Assembly: GCA_009760855.2 (NCBI GenBank)
Contig: WPIO01000012.1
Location: 3,731,501 to 3,795,500 of the forward strand
Reading direction: 5' to 3'
DNA from: Cristatella mucedo
Taxonomy: Eukaryota > Bryozoa > Phylactolaemata > Cristatellidae
DNA length: 64,000 nucleotides
Below, piece after piece: positions 33,246 to 44,709 of the stretch. Under the pieces are notes generated by a model. It searched no databases and had not been told where the DNA came from. It saw nothing but the letters and a program-made list of their open reading frames with translations. Each line of letters opens with the position of its first letter. The first letter of the stretch is position 1. The translations under genes were made by a program, and so were the position numbers.

Positions 33246-33741
33246 ATGATCGACGAGTTTGCAACCTCTTACTAAGCTCACTGTGTGCCCTCGCCCAGAT
33301 GGCCTATGGTTTACCACAGACATTAAACTAGCAAGGTCTACTAAGCGAAAGCTTGAAGAAGCACACAAAAGATCTGGACTGACTGTCCATCGACAGGCAT
33401 TCGAAGACTGCTGTAGGTCGTACCAATCGATCCTAGCAAAGGCCAAGTCTAGCTTTTGTAAGAACATTTTTGAATCAGAGATGCACAATCCAAACATGTT
33501 GATGTCGACGATCAACCATCACATCAACCGCTACCAGGTTAGCTCCTTACCTGATGATCCATGTGATGATCAAGCTGATCGCTTCTCTAGCTTCTTTGTA
33601 CAGAAGATAGACAATATTAGGGAGTCCATCCCGAAGATAGTAGCATCCCCCATGGAATCGTGCCCCTCAATTGCATGCAGCACTGCAATGTCTGCATACA
33701 AGATCACTAGTGACCTCATCCTGAAGTTCAATCTATCCTAG
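33246..33741 (+). mobile_element. LINE endonuclease-reverse transcriptase linker fragment
   Basis: A 160-codon open frame (33259-33741) reads PDGLWFTTDIKLARSTKRKL, then a block like AKAKSSFCKNIFESE..NPNMLMSTINHH, then DQADRFSSFFVQKIDNIRES. This is the conserved linker of CR1/L2-like LINEs. It is truncated at both ends. Whether it belongs to LINE-A, LINE-B or a third family cannot be decided, because the other copies lack this segment. Confidence 0.8.
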
Positions 33742-34075
33742 CAAAAGCCAGGTGCAGCTTATATGAAAACTTATTCAAATCCCAACGCTCAATCCGTGAG
33801 TGCTGATATCGATCATCAACAACCATCTCATTTAACTCTCCCAGGTTAACACCTTATCCAGTGATACTTGCAGTGATCTTGCAGAGCACTTCTCCACTTT
33901 CTTTGTCTGCAAGGTAGACAAGGTCAGAGAGTCCATACCTAAGGTAAAACACCCACTCTGGACTCATCTCGATTCTTATGACCTCATCTTGGATTTTTTC
34001 CTCCCAGTCAAAGAAGATTACCAGCCGATTACACCCTATACCCACTGGTTTCCGCCCGATGCTGTTTGATCCCGG
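33742..34075 (+). mobile_element. second, degenerate copy of the LINE linker
   Basis: Immediately after the first copy, broken frames repeat its middle part (AKARCSLYENLFKS, then a block like AEHFSTFFVCKVDKVRESIP). They run past the end of the first copy into PVKEDYQPITPYTHW-like sequence. The two copies are head to tail. Confidence 0.7.
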
Positions 34076-34764
34076 CAGGTATGTCCAAGGACAGGTACGT
34101 CGAAGGACATGTGTGCTTTGTAGGCTTCGACGATCTCAAAAATGCTTTTGCTGAGTACTTCTTAGCTCTTGTCAGGATAAATTGCTCACGCTAATAGCAA
34201 GATTTATCTGTTGGGTAATCTCCGTATGCATTGTCAATTAAATATAGCTATTCATTGTTGTTATGCCCTGTAATAATTTGTTCCTTTCATTCACCTGCAC
34301 CACTACGAAGATATGGACACTACTCGATAGTTTTATACACGCTTAAATCTCCCTAATTCGGGTGGCGTCACAGGGAATGCTATTTATAAGAACTTGAACT
34401 CCTCGAAGTGTCTGTTAGCGAAACCAGAGAATTTCATAATCATTTCCTAAGCATGGAAGCGACGTTTTGTCTAACGGTAGCCATCTTCTATTTGTTTAAT
34501 ATTACGCCAAAGGATTAGGAAAAGACAATTAGTAACCAATGACAAAAGACGAATGGCATATGCTACCTAGAGTTATGACTGTTGAGATATTATTCGCGGT
34601 TCCTGAATTATAGGGGTTTCGTGGTAGCACTCGATTTAGCTGTTGTGTTGGATACTTGTTGAAAACTCTTAGCGGGTCGTCCTGCGTTTGTTTCATTAAT
34701 TGTGATAATGCGGGTGAATATTGTATCTGAATGTTGGATTTCCGGATTCTTGCAGGTGATGCTG
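34076..34764. other. unassigned DNA
   Basis: I see nothing recognisable. Confidence 0.45.
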
Positions 34765-34850
34765 CATACTAGAAATGTAAAGCGCCTAGAAAGAGATTGA
34801 GTTCTATGTGGCGCTTTATCGAGTGTATTATTATTATCATTATTATGACT
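34765..34850 (+). mobile_element. LINE-B 3' tail
   Basis: AATGTAAAGCGCCTAGAAAG, the AGAGATTGAGTTCT hairpin and an (ATT)n-like tail: the last ~85 bases of LINE-B only. Confidence 0.85.
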
Positions 34851-36530
34851 GACAGCAGTGCAGTGAGCACAAACGCTTAGCCATCCTCCTTCTCTGCCGA
34901 ACTGGAGAATTCAGAGAATACACTGCCAATCATTCCCAAATTGTGAAGCCTTGATAAACTATAAATAACCAAAGAAATTGACCAACAGCATTGTTCTGAC
35001 CTTAAACGAATTGTGTAGATATGGTCGTGCAAAGGACTTCACGAATTAATACAGACGGCCTAGCAGCATAGAACAGCATTTGGACGTACTAGTCTTGAGA
35101 ACTAGGATACTCTGAAGGCAGAGGTAAAACGATGTCCGAATTAAGATTAGGAGTATCATTCGTAATTTTCACAGCTAACCAGCAGCCTTTTGAGAATAAT
35201 TCGAGAACAGCTTGGAGGCAGGAGCTTAGTTTCGATCATGACAGCGGCTGAATTAAAGTTAGCACTGCTAATCTGGAAAATGTCAAGCGCAATAAGGTGG
35301 CTGCTGTAGAGCAGGTGCAGGCCACAGCTCAAGATCCGTCTGGTGAAAACTGATATGCGGCTTGAGAAGCAAGAGTTTATGATTTTACGCGAGAGCTTGG
35401 AAATGATTGCTAGTAACTCGGCAGTTAGCTTAGCCTCGACTGAAGATCAAGGAGGGAAGGAGCGAAAAAACGAACAAAGCTGTCGTTCTCCCTTGACTGG
35501 TTATAGGGACTGATTAGCTCGAGACTGCTACAACACGCTTCGAGACTGTTGCTATGCAAACTGTTGAGGTCACAGGCTGCTGCTGAAACTGGACAATGTG
35601 CACGAGCTCTCTATGAGCCTACTGCTGCAAGTGTATGTGCTAAAGTAACGTGATAGGTGCGTCGTTACGTGCCCGAGGAGTACTCTCGTTTGTGTGAAGA
35701 TTTGCAGTGCACTGTGATTGTCACGTGCAGTGCACTGTTATGGTCAAGCCCCGAATGTCACTGCTTCACGATGTCGGGTTAGACTGCTAATCAATCTCGA
35801 GAATTCTTCGTTTTCACGGCGGCTCATTGTCGCGTTTTTGTCTACTTGTGGAAGCTCCTTATTCTGCTTATCTATGCTAATCATGATTATGTACGTAGAC
35901 TCTTCAAAGATTATTCAGTTGTCTTTGAAACTCAGTGAATGCAATGCCGTCATCTGTTTGCACGCGGTAGTCCGAAACTTCGGCCGCCCGAAATCGTTGT
36001 ATCTGAGCTTGGAGGCCAGCAACCATTCTTTGCTGTCGAGCAGAGTTTTCTACACTGTAGATATAGATTCGCTACACTACGCTATGGGTGCTCTCCATTG
36101 CTGCCATATTCTGTTACCGTTGGCCACATGTGCATATAGTCGCTGCAGTTATAAGTAGCAATCCGATACAAGGTTACGGGGTCGCATCCGCAATTTATCG
36201 GTCGTCGGCTAGGACAAGCGCCGTTACACGGGCTCCGTTTTCGCCCTAGCAACGCTTAGTGCAGACGTCGCTGCACCAACTGTGTAACAATGCAGCAAGA
36301 GTCGCCAGCTTACAAGGCTATCGGGGCTCATTTTCGCCTCGGGGAGCTAAGATGGGGAAACCCCTTTCTTTGAATGTGGGAATCCCCAGTGGGACTGCTT
36401 GCTCGTAGACTAGGCGGTGCTTCCCTCTTTGGGTTGGGGGGGGGGTTTCCCTTCGCCATTGAATACCTTTCCGCCACCATCCGACATCGGAGTGCCGCTG
36501 CTGACTTCGTAGTCCGAAAGGTCTAAGAGT
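34851..36530. other. unassigned DNA upstream of TNF-1
   Basis: No gene or shared repeat was recognised. The 146-codon frame at 35718-36158 overlaps another open frame and has no motif. The TNF-1 promoter should lie here, but no core element can be named. Confidence 0.4.
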
Positions 36531-36854
36531 ATGACCGTCGCAAAGAGTTTCCCACCGCTCATGGAAGCTGAATATTCGGGTCCCCTCTCGGAGAAAGTGA
36601 GCGGGTCGTATCGGAGCGAGCGGCTGATCAAACCTCTGACAGTTATCGGATGCATCGTCACTCTCGCCTGTCTCGCGTCGACAGCGGCCAACATATATTT
36701 CTACACGATGAAGAGCCAGATGCAATCGAGCACTCCGCCCTCATGTTTTCAGTGCGCCGAGGTCGACGGCTACCCAGTCGACTGGGCGAAGGTCCGCGTG
36801 AAAGACGACATCTGCTGCATGGAGCAAAGCGACTTCCTGCGACTCGTCGAAAAG
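36531..36854 (+). CDS. TNF-1 exon 1: cytosolic head, membrane span, stalk
   Basis: 108 codons ending GAAAAG before a GTAAGC donor (phase 0). The stalk has four Cys, including the CC pair of DDICCMEQSD. Confidence 0.85.
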
Positions 36855-38589
36855 GTAAGCTTGTTTGGACTTGGGCAAGTTTGAGACGCTTAGCCGAATC
36901 AGGACAGTAAAAGACATAACTAGGTTAGCAGTAGCAGTAAAGGGCAGCTAGAAAAGGAAATGGGGAAATTGTTGTCACTTTTCACAGGAGTTGTATGAAC
37001 TCCATAATGTTGGGAAAGGACATGTAGAGCAAAAATGGATCGAAGTCTTTTGCTGAAAAAATGGTCCATCTAGTTCACTGTTCCAAGAGGGCGCGAGGGT
37101 GCAGAAAGGCTGAACCTGCTGTGGCAGTTCATTCAGTAGTTGCTGCTCGGTACCCAATTGCAATCAAATCATACATATGGATTCAGGCAGTGCACCAGGG
37201 TTCACCTCGAGCTCATACATGTGGAAATTTAAAGCCAAATATTTCAGTTCTGTTTTGAGTGAAAATCAGGGGTCTCTGTAGCTGAAGCAGCAGTGCATCG
37301 GACCGGTAATCCGGAGTTTCAGGATCAATTCCTCTTCGAAATGAAATGTATTCTTGATACTCAGTCGCCAAGCAAATGGTCTTCAGTTGTTCTGTATTTA
37401 AAAAAACTTACTGTATGAGCAAGGCCATGGCCGGTCTTGCATTTGTCTCCTATACTGAATGCTTATTGGCCATTACTCTATACACACATTTAGCATAGAA
37501 AGAGTATTGCAAAATTCAAAGGATTTGAATGCCAACCCAGAGCTACCTTCAGGAATAAATAGTTTCTTATTTACATTTAGCAACCAGCAAACAGATGGAT
37601 TGCAATAACTGTGAGAATGCACAGGCTGTACTATTATTTTTATCAAGAGATTGCAATTAGTGCCCTCAAATCCTTGAGCATAAGCATTTATGATGGCCGG
37701 CTATGGCAGCAGTATCTAGATCTGTCTCTTCACAAAGCCACAAAGACTACATGTGTTACGCAAAAGATTTTTCTATAGCTCTCTCAAAGCCTAAGCAGCT
37801 TTCGGTACATATATGGTAGCCAGTTGACTTCATCTCACGAAACACAGAGAAAGTGGGGAGCATAGCTGAGTCAGGAAAGGAATCAAGATGGGGATCTTTG
37901 TACCTGTAATCGAATGAGCCAAGTCTGGGAACATGTGCACTGATGCTATGCATGCTGTCGCTAACCATATTGAGACATTTTCCTTATAGCAAATGGTAGG
38001 TGCCTAGAAAGAGATTTAGTTCCCTTATGGTGCTATACTAATGTCTTAACATTATCATTAGTCCTATTACTCCTATCACTGTGGAGGAATTCAGATTTAT
38101 TGTTGAAAAACTTTGATCGACATTCATGAACTAGTTTCTTCAAGAGTAGAGTTTAGATTTCTAAATAACTGTAACCGGTATTTCCAAAGCTGCTACTGCT
38201 TTCGGCTCACTCCTGAGCAGCAAAGTTAAGATGTCTTGTTAGTTGCCATGCCAACTGCTCACTCAGCTACACCCATTCCACCATTACCACTGCAGCAGCT
38301 GCTGCTGCGACTGCCACTGCATATTTGGAAGTACTTCCACGTGGTCGGTCTCCTAACTCCCCAGTATTTTAGTGACAGGTTGTGGATGAGACTTTTACAA
38401 TGTGCACTCGCCCTCTAGTGCTGCTACTAAGAAAATCTGTGTATTAGTGCTGCTGCTGCTATACTGGCCTGCCTCTAGTGTTTAACGTTTTTTTCTGACG
38501 TTTTTGTCAAGCCCTAGTTCAGTGTTGTCGTTGGCCCACGGTTCCTGAGAACCCAGACCTAATGCTTGGCTAATGCTGTGCTGCTGTTG

Positions 38590-38630
<41 letters not shown>

Positions 38631-41600
38631 CGTGCGTGCTTGATGCCAGTACAATGCTGCTGCTGCTCCCACCAGCCTCCATGGGCTCTACCTCAGCTGC
38701 TACCGGCAGTGATGGATCGACAGCTTTGTCAGTGAATACCCATGCTTCCACTCCAAGTGTGTATTTTAAATAACTAACCACCCTAAAATGAGCTGCTATC
38801 CACAGTGATTGGTCGGCAGCTTTATAGCCGAATTATTTCACTTATGTGCCATTTTTTCAAACCCTTGCCAAAATGAGTCGCATGTCTGAGTTGTTGTTTG
38901 ATTCTGTTTTATCAGGTATCGCTGAATGCTGCCAAGTCCGAGCTAGCCAGTGGTAAGCAACTAGCACCCCTTCATCCTCGTCCCAGCTTCCTGTTCACTG
39001 GCATTGCGGCACCTTGAGCTTCTCATTGGTCTGCCTGCCTGCCTGATATCGCCGGCACTTTGCTCCATCTAGCAGCTCCATTGTCGTGTCGTTTAGCTCT
39101 GCCTGCAATGCCGATCGGATCCAGTGGCAGAGGCTCCTCGAAGCTTCGACCATCGGCACACCTTGGCCTGGGGCCTCAGCCACCCTGGACATCCAAGCAG
39201 ACCGAAGGCAAGCTTGATGCTGCCTTGACAGCTTCAATGTTGCCAACGAGCCGGCCAGCCAGATGGCCTGCCTGCATGCATTACCTACCTATTTGCTGGC
39301 TCGCCATTTAGGTGGCTTTGACCCATTTTTGCTCGGTTATGGGTGGTCGAACTTTACTATATTCGCCCAATCTGCTCCTAGCGCCGGCAGTAGCATGGCA
39401 CCGGTCTGAGACCGGCGGTTCACTGTTCAAGCGTGCAACCGTTGTCTACTGACTCAAACTTGTGAAGACTTGCTCGAACTAGGAAAAAGCAACAATGTGT
39501 CGTATAGCTTGGTGCTGAGCACGGCAGGCTACCTGCAGACCCTTGGGGTTGTACTAGGAGTACTTTAGCAGCTTTAGTCCATTCTACCTATTGCTGGTCC
39601 TGTTAAAGATACAGACGAAGCAGACCCTTTAAATTCTTATATCCAAAAATCTAACCTAGCAAGTATGCTCCAGCCAGATTTTAGAGCAAAGAATCTTAGT
39701 AATAGGTCGTTTCTATAAAGCCCCAGAGGGAAAGGAATCTCGATCCTGGTGCTTTTTCAGCTGGCTGAAAGAGAATCAATAAGCCCAGTACGCACAAGCA
39801 TGCCAGAAGACATTCAAGGCTATGAGTTAGCAGGACCCCTGGTTAGTAACATGCTCTGAATCATACACAGCTAAGCACGCAAAGCTCACGCGAGCAAAAG
39901 AGACAACTTCACAGGGGCAAATGGAAAGCTAAGCTTAACGAATGAGTCTTTATCTGAGAACTTAAATGATAATGCTTAGTTATTGCAGGTATAGACCGAA
40001 GCCGAAAGCAAGTTACACACTTTCGGTGTGTACGAGCTCGAGGTTCAATCACCCGAAGATTTCACTTTAGTGCAAGGGTGGCGAGACACTAGAATCCGAG
40101 GAGTGGATGGTGTAAGAGCACACTGAAAAGAGCAAGGAGGTCGGATAAGTAGGCTAGCTCAAGTGAGTGAAGGAACCAAGTGGCCAGAGAGAAGATCTTC
40201 AAGTCCATTCAATTCTTGATGGGAACCCAGTGAAGCTCAGACAGAAGTGGTGTTTGGCAGCCATGCCGTTGACGACAGACCAGCCGAAATGCTGAGTTTC
40301 ACATTGGTTGCAAGCAACCAGGAGCAACCAGAAGCAATAAGAACCTGCCTCTGTCATTTATTTAAACGGGATGCGATATGTGCTCACGAGCAAAACAGCT
40401 CTAGGGGCACCGAGGACCGACCTCATCAGATAAGGCTGTCTCGTGGATGTGTTAAAGGTTCACTTAAAACCCCTACTTGTATTGCCCCCTTGTAATATGC
40501 CCTGTCCGTACTCAGGTCAGCCTGTCGACAATTAAAACAAAAAAGGCAAAGGTTAGCTGATCAAAAAGTCTCATTTGTATAGCAGCAGGAGACCCTTAAA
40601 TAGTAAATTAATATTGGCTAATTTAACAGCATCCTTTGTATAGCAGCAGAAGAGCCTTAACGGCTATCACGACTGCTTGCAGTTAGCAATAAAGGATCTC
40701 ACACTGCAGGATTCGAACCCATGATCTCGGTAGTGAAGTGTAAGCACCTTAACTCCTGCACCGTCACGGCCTTAGTGGCTATTACCCTGCTTGCAGTTGG
40801 CAATACAGGATTGCCTGCTGCATGACTCTAACCCATATTGTATCGTGAGTTGGGAGCACCTTACCCATCATCCAGGATAAGGGCAAGTGACAACCAGTCC
40901 TGTCACCTGCACGATGTCACACAGTGCTTATCGTTGCCACAAAGAGTGCTTCCTGAGCAATCGAGCAACTTCCGAATGAGATGCGGTGATGGAGGACAGA
41001 TGGCAATACAAAGTGCGACAAAGGTCGTATTCAAAACATCTAAGCCAAAAATTGTTATTGGATTATTTATCCTCATTAGTACTGCAGTAGTCAGTAGCAA
41101 TACACGTAGGCCTATTGCTTGGGAGGAGTTGAGCATTGGCATTTCTTTTTTGCTGGCTTTCGGACCGCTTGTGCAAAGTCAAAACTCCGAAAGGCTAGGT
41201 GTGCTTTCTGTGGGCACATGTGAGTGCATTTAATTTGCTCAGCAAAGATATTTGAAAAGAAAATTTCAGGCGGTCCGTGTTCTCATAAGTTCTTTGCTGG
41301 CATCCCCGACCAGCACTTTAGAACCTGCAAAGCCCTATACTCAAAACTGGCATGCACATTCATTTACGCGATACATCTGACTTGGTTCGCGCACGTGGGT
41401 GAACATTTAAAGCAGATGCTGTATTTAAAGGCCTGTTCAACAACGATGTAAGTCTAGTCTCTGTAACTAATTGATATGAGCGCTGGATCAGTAACCCAGT
41501 CATTGCAGGATCAGTCTCTGCTATAGGCAAAAATTCTTTCGTTATTATACAGTTCCCCAAAGGTCTGCTGCTGTCGTGAATCGCAAAGAATCTTGCTGTG

Positions 41601-42746
41601 ATAGATTATCGTTCCGGCGAAGACATCATTAGGGTGCAAAGTTTAGAAGCACAATTTTGTAGAGCAAGGCCCTGGGAGAAGTAGCAAAGTTTAATTCTGG
41701 CACTGTTTGCATTTCTCCTCTGTCCGATCAGGTCGAAGCCCCTTGGAAATAGCAGTGACTTGGCACCCAGCCTTTCCCTTCCACGGGTCCTATCAGGGAC
41801 AAGCTCGTGCTGCATCGCTCAGTCCCCCCACCTTTATCGCACACTCCTACTTACTGATTTGTAAGGCATGCTCGTTCTCACTTTTTTGCTGTCTTCCGAA
41901 CTGCACCGCACTGCTAGCCCTGGCGGTACCATTTGCAAGAACTGAGTTTGAACTTTGGCTTTCAGCCGACAGTTGCAGTGGCTCAGGCAGCACCAGCGAG
42001 GTCAAGAATTGGAGACTGGACAGCAATGGGCATATTCGAGGCGACCTTAACTACAGGAATGGCCGAATCACTGTCAACAGCACCGGCTACTACCACGTGT
42101 ACAGTCAGGTGAGCAGACCAAACCTGTCGTTTTTATGTTGGTCATCTCCGTCTATCGGTGCTATGGTGCAGTGTACTAAATTAATAAAGGTTAACAAGCC
42201 TGAGCCACTTCCCTGCTTGTATGACGTGAGCTTCGGCCCTTGTGGCTGTCTCGACGCTTTCCTTTGGCAAAGAAAAAGAGCTGCACATTGTTCGTGGTAG
42301 TTAAGCCCTGGTGTCTGGCCTGCCAGGGCTAGCTTCCTGTCACAGCCCCATTCGTACAGACACGAGTTACGCTGCTGCTGCTACAACTGCTTGTATGCTA
42401 CAGCGCCTCACCTTTGCCTGCACCCGTCGCGTGCCGATTCCTGCAACAGGTGAGCAGTGAGGATCGGAGCAGCTCGGCTTCACGACCCCCGCAGCGACAC
42501 TCAGTATTCAGGCTAAACCCTTTATCTAACGAGCCAGAGGAACTGCTGACGTCAGAGGTGACCAGATGCAAGGACGTGCCTGTACAAGGCACCGGTGGTA
42601 GTGGCACCAATAATCCACTGGCATCCAGCTACGTCGGAGCAGCATTACTTCTTTTTAAGGGCGACCAGATTTTTGTCAAGGTTTCCTGTATTGAAAATCT
42701 CAAAGAAAATGGCCCGGAGACGTACTTTGGCATGTATTTAGTCTAG
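36531..42746 (+). CDS. TNF-superfamily ligand 1 (four exons, 266 aa)
   Basis: Exons 36531-36854, 38916-38952, 41966-42108 and 42450-42746 join in frame (phases 0, 1, 0) to 266 codons plus stop. The product is a type II membrane protein: a 33-residue cytosolic head, a membrane span at about residues 35-58 (LTVIGCIVTLACLASTAANI), a Cys-bearing stalk, then a TNF homology domain. Domain marks are VNSTGYYHVYSQ (strand C, with an N-glycosylation sequon just before GYY), SYVGAALLLFKGDQIFVKVS (strands F-G) and the terminal TYFGMYLV (strand H). Such ligands form trimers and bind TNF receptors to signal for death, defence or development. Introns of 2061, 3013 and 341 bases hold LINE and SINE debris. 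Its paralogue lies 10 kb downstream on the same strand. An in-frame ATG at 36561 is an alternative start. Confidence 0.88.
37715..37880 (-). mobile_element. LINE-A 3' fragment in TNF-1 intron 1
   Basis: Reverse match to the LINE-A 3' end, through CTAAGCAGCTTTCGGTACAT and GTAGCCAGTTGACTTCATCTC. Confidence 0.75.
37925..38075 (+). mobile_element. LINE-B 3' tail in TNF-1 intron 1
   Basis: TGCCTAGAAAGAGATTTAG and a worn ATT-rich tail are the LINE-B hairpin end. It lies next to the LINE-A scrap. Confidence 0.7.
38592..38624. repeat. (GT)n microsatellite in TNF-1 intron 1
   Basis: About 16 GT units followed by GCGCGCACGTGCGTGC. Confidence 0.95.
38916..38952 (+). CDS. TNF-1 exon 2: 37-bp microexon
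   Basis: Flanked by TTTTATCAG and GTAAGC; it reads VSLNAAKSELAS plus one base (phase 0 in, phase 1 out). The same size and phases occur in TNF-2 (53699-53735). Confidence 0.82.
39695..40340 (-). mobile_element. LINE-B-related fragment in TNF-1 intron 2
   Basis: The minus strand shows a diverged LINE-B-like 3' half: a hairpin-like end near 39715-39755, then blocks parallel to the GDRAFS and LSDLL regions of LINE-B. It is more distant from the other copies and is probably a sister family. Confidence 0.55.
40620..40775 (-). mobile_element. SINE-2 in TNF-1 intron 2
   Basis: Reverse SINE-2 with AGAGCCTTAACGGCTATCAC and a B box (reverse) CAGGATTCGAACCCATGATC. A second partial copy (about 40768-40870) follows directly. 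Confidence 0.8.
40768..40870 (-). mobile_element. SINE-2, partial second copy
   Basis: GGCCTTAGTGGCTATTACCC and a decayed B-box region repeat the copy before it, head to tail. Confidence 0.6.
41966..42108 (+). CDS. TNF-1 exon 3: first half of TNF domain
   Basis: The acceptor GGCTTTCAG precedes CC; together with the last G of exon 2 this makes Ala, exactly as in TNF-2. The exon encodes VKNWRLD through GYYHVYSQ and ends at a GTGAGC donor (phase 0). Confidence 0.82.
42450..42746 (+). CDS. TNF-1 exon 4: second half of TNF domain and stop
   Basis: 98 codons plus stop, from VSSEDRSS to TYFGMYLV. The length is one codon shorter than TNF-2 exon 4. The two Cys (TRC and VSC) may pair. An ATTAAA at 42940-42945 is a possible polyadenylation signal. 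Confidence 0.85.
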   Translation: MSSEDRSSSASRPPQRHSVFRLNPLSNEPEELLTSEVTRCKDVPVQGTGGSGTNNPLASSYVGAALLLFKGDQIFVKVSCIENLKENGPETYFGMYLV

Positions 42747-42959
42747 TATTCTTGGCTGAGATCGTAAACCTCGTGACTACTACTTTTAGCTAGCAACTGC
42801 CATGGGGCTGATTTCCTACTAACCGGTGTGCCCGGCAGCCAACTCCGGCATGCCCAGCTTCAACTGAGGCTTAAGCTGTACATGCCTGGCTTCTGCAAGC
42901 GCAGGCTATTACTGTCCCAGATGAAGGTATACAAATCAAATTAAATGTCGGCATATTCA

Positions 42960-43075
42960 TTAATCTCATTAGCATATAGGTGGTAGAGCCTTAGAGGCTA
43001 TCACTCTGCTTGCAGTGTGCAAAAAAAAGTGCCTGCTGAAGGACTCGAACCCACGACCTGGGCTGTGACTTGTGG
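42960..43075 (-). mobile_element. SINE-2 behind TNF-1
   Basis: AGAGCCTTAGAGGCTATCAC and GAAGGACTCGAACCCACGAC mark a reverse SINE-2, truncated at its head. Confidence 0.8.
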
Positions 43076-43589
43076 ACTTAGACCCAGACAAGTGGTCTGT
43101 CGAAAGTCAACGCGAGAGGCGAGCGAAGCACTTCGAATTTTTTCATGCATACATGCGAGCACCTCTACTGACACCTAGAAATCGCGAGGCGGCTGGAGAT
43201 CACAGAGGAAACTGTTTGGAATATTACTAGGAAGCATCTGCACTATGGTAGCACAGAGGCATAGCCGTGATCGGGTTGCCCTTGAGTAACTCCTCCGAAG
43301 GAGCACCGGCTTGGTGCCAAAGCATGGCTCGGAAGGACAGGTTGGTCACTGCTAAAATGCACTGTCAGATAATTAGTAATAATAATGTGCACACTAATAA
43401 TGTGCACACTCCTAATTGTTCTTCGTTTGAATTGATCCGAAACCAGCAGTAGCTTTTCCCCTTAAACCGAAACCAAGAAGTATGACCAGTGTACACGGAC
43501 GATTAGGGTTTTTCCCTCACTATCAGCTTACCTTGGCCTAATCTTATGAGCTGACATGTGGGGGCTTTCCCTAGATAATTTATCCCCGT
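43076..43589. other. unassigned DNA
   Basis: Holds a short direct repeat, AATAATGTGCACACT twice near 43379-43410. There is nothing else. Confidence 0.5.
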
Positions 43590-44330
43590 CTGTAATGTCG
43601 CACAGCCACAATGATTAAGGGAGTTTTTTTATACCGCTTGAGTTTGTATAGCCCACTCATAGCTCTCTCGGATTTCGGTATGCATTCGGTAGCCTACATC
43701 ATCTCGCAACAAAGAAAGAGTGAGAGGCATAGCAGAGTCAGGAGAGCAGCTGAGGTAGTGAGTAACATGGAAATAGCAGCTCAGGGCTGCTGGAAAGGAT
43801 GTGCAGTAGTCGGCAGCAGGAGAGTAGACTTTGTTGAGTAAAAATCGTGGAAATGAGTGTCACAGTCTAGGACCTGCAGAGCAAAAGCTTCTGTCGCCAA
43901 CAGTCTTTAAGCAGGAATGGAGCAAGTAATTTATTTTATATACAGCATCTGACGGCACGAGGAGGCTGAAACCGGTGCATCAGTTCAGCTAGGTATGAAG
44001 GAGCCAAGCAGTGGCGTGCCGTGTTAGGCCGAGTAAGACTTTAGCTCCGTATCCATTGGTCAACCGGAAACCATACAAGTTCTATCTGCAAAGGAGAAAC
44101 ATGGTCCAAACCTCTGGGATTTGTAAACTAGCCTTGCAACCATATTCATCACCTGCTGCAGTGGCCTAGTGGCTGCTTTTAGTATCCCTGCGAAAAGAGA
44201 ATTCCATTAATGTAGCAGAGACGGAACCACGGATCTTGTTAAATCTTTTTGCAACCCTCCATGGCAGACACCGTCTAATCTTAGGTAGAGATTAGACGTG
44301 ATGCCTATGCGGAAAGTGGCATTTTTAACC
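43590..44330 (-). mobile_element. LINE-A fragment, 3' part
   Basis: On the minus strand it parallels the LINE-A C-terminal coding region and 3' end: GTTGGCGACAGAAGCTTTTG, CATACCTAGCTGAACTGATG and the block near TCGGTATGCATTCGGTAGCC. It is frame-broken throughout. Confidence 0.75.
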
Positions 44331-44427
44331 AAGCTTTAAAAATTTAGGCAGCTGTCGAACACGTCACCGAAATTCCTAGCACACGGTGACAGTTGCACAA
44401 CAGCATCACCTATTAGAAGCGCAAAGC

Positions 44428-44709
44428 TTCCAATAATAATAATAATAATGCACTTGATAAAGCACCCTCAGAGAACTCAATCTCTCTCTAGGCGCTTTAC
44501 ATTTGCTGCAAAGGGAAACACGATTGACTGGTGAGTTGATACACAACATGAATAACATGGTTGGGGTAACATGCACAGGGTCAGCATGCAAATGTGGTTA
44601 GTGGCAGCATGCACAGTGTCAGCACGGATAAGCACATGACGGACGAATCACAGGGACCCACTAAATGCTGTCATAGGTGTGTTTTTAAGCGCTTTTTAAA
44701 TGTGGTCAA
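44428..44709 (-). mobile_element. LINE-B, 3' end side of a split copy
   Basis: The (ATT)n tail and hairpin (44432-44500) are followed by the LINE-B 3' untranslated block to TGTGGTCAA, where another element inserted. The copy resumes at 45098. Confidence 0.88.

Noticed and set aside
35718-36158. 146-codon open frame just upstream of TNF-1
   Set aside because: No domain, an overlapping open frame in another phase, and Cys/Leu/Ser-rich composition typical of chance frames.
40838-41233. 131-codon open frame in TNF-1 intron 2
   Set aside because: The opposite strand is open over the same region, no motif was found, and it starts in SINE-2 debris.
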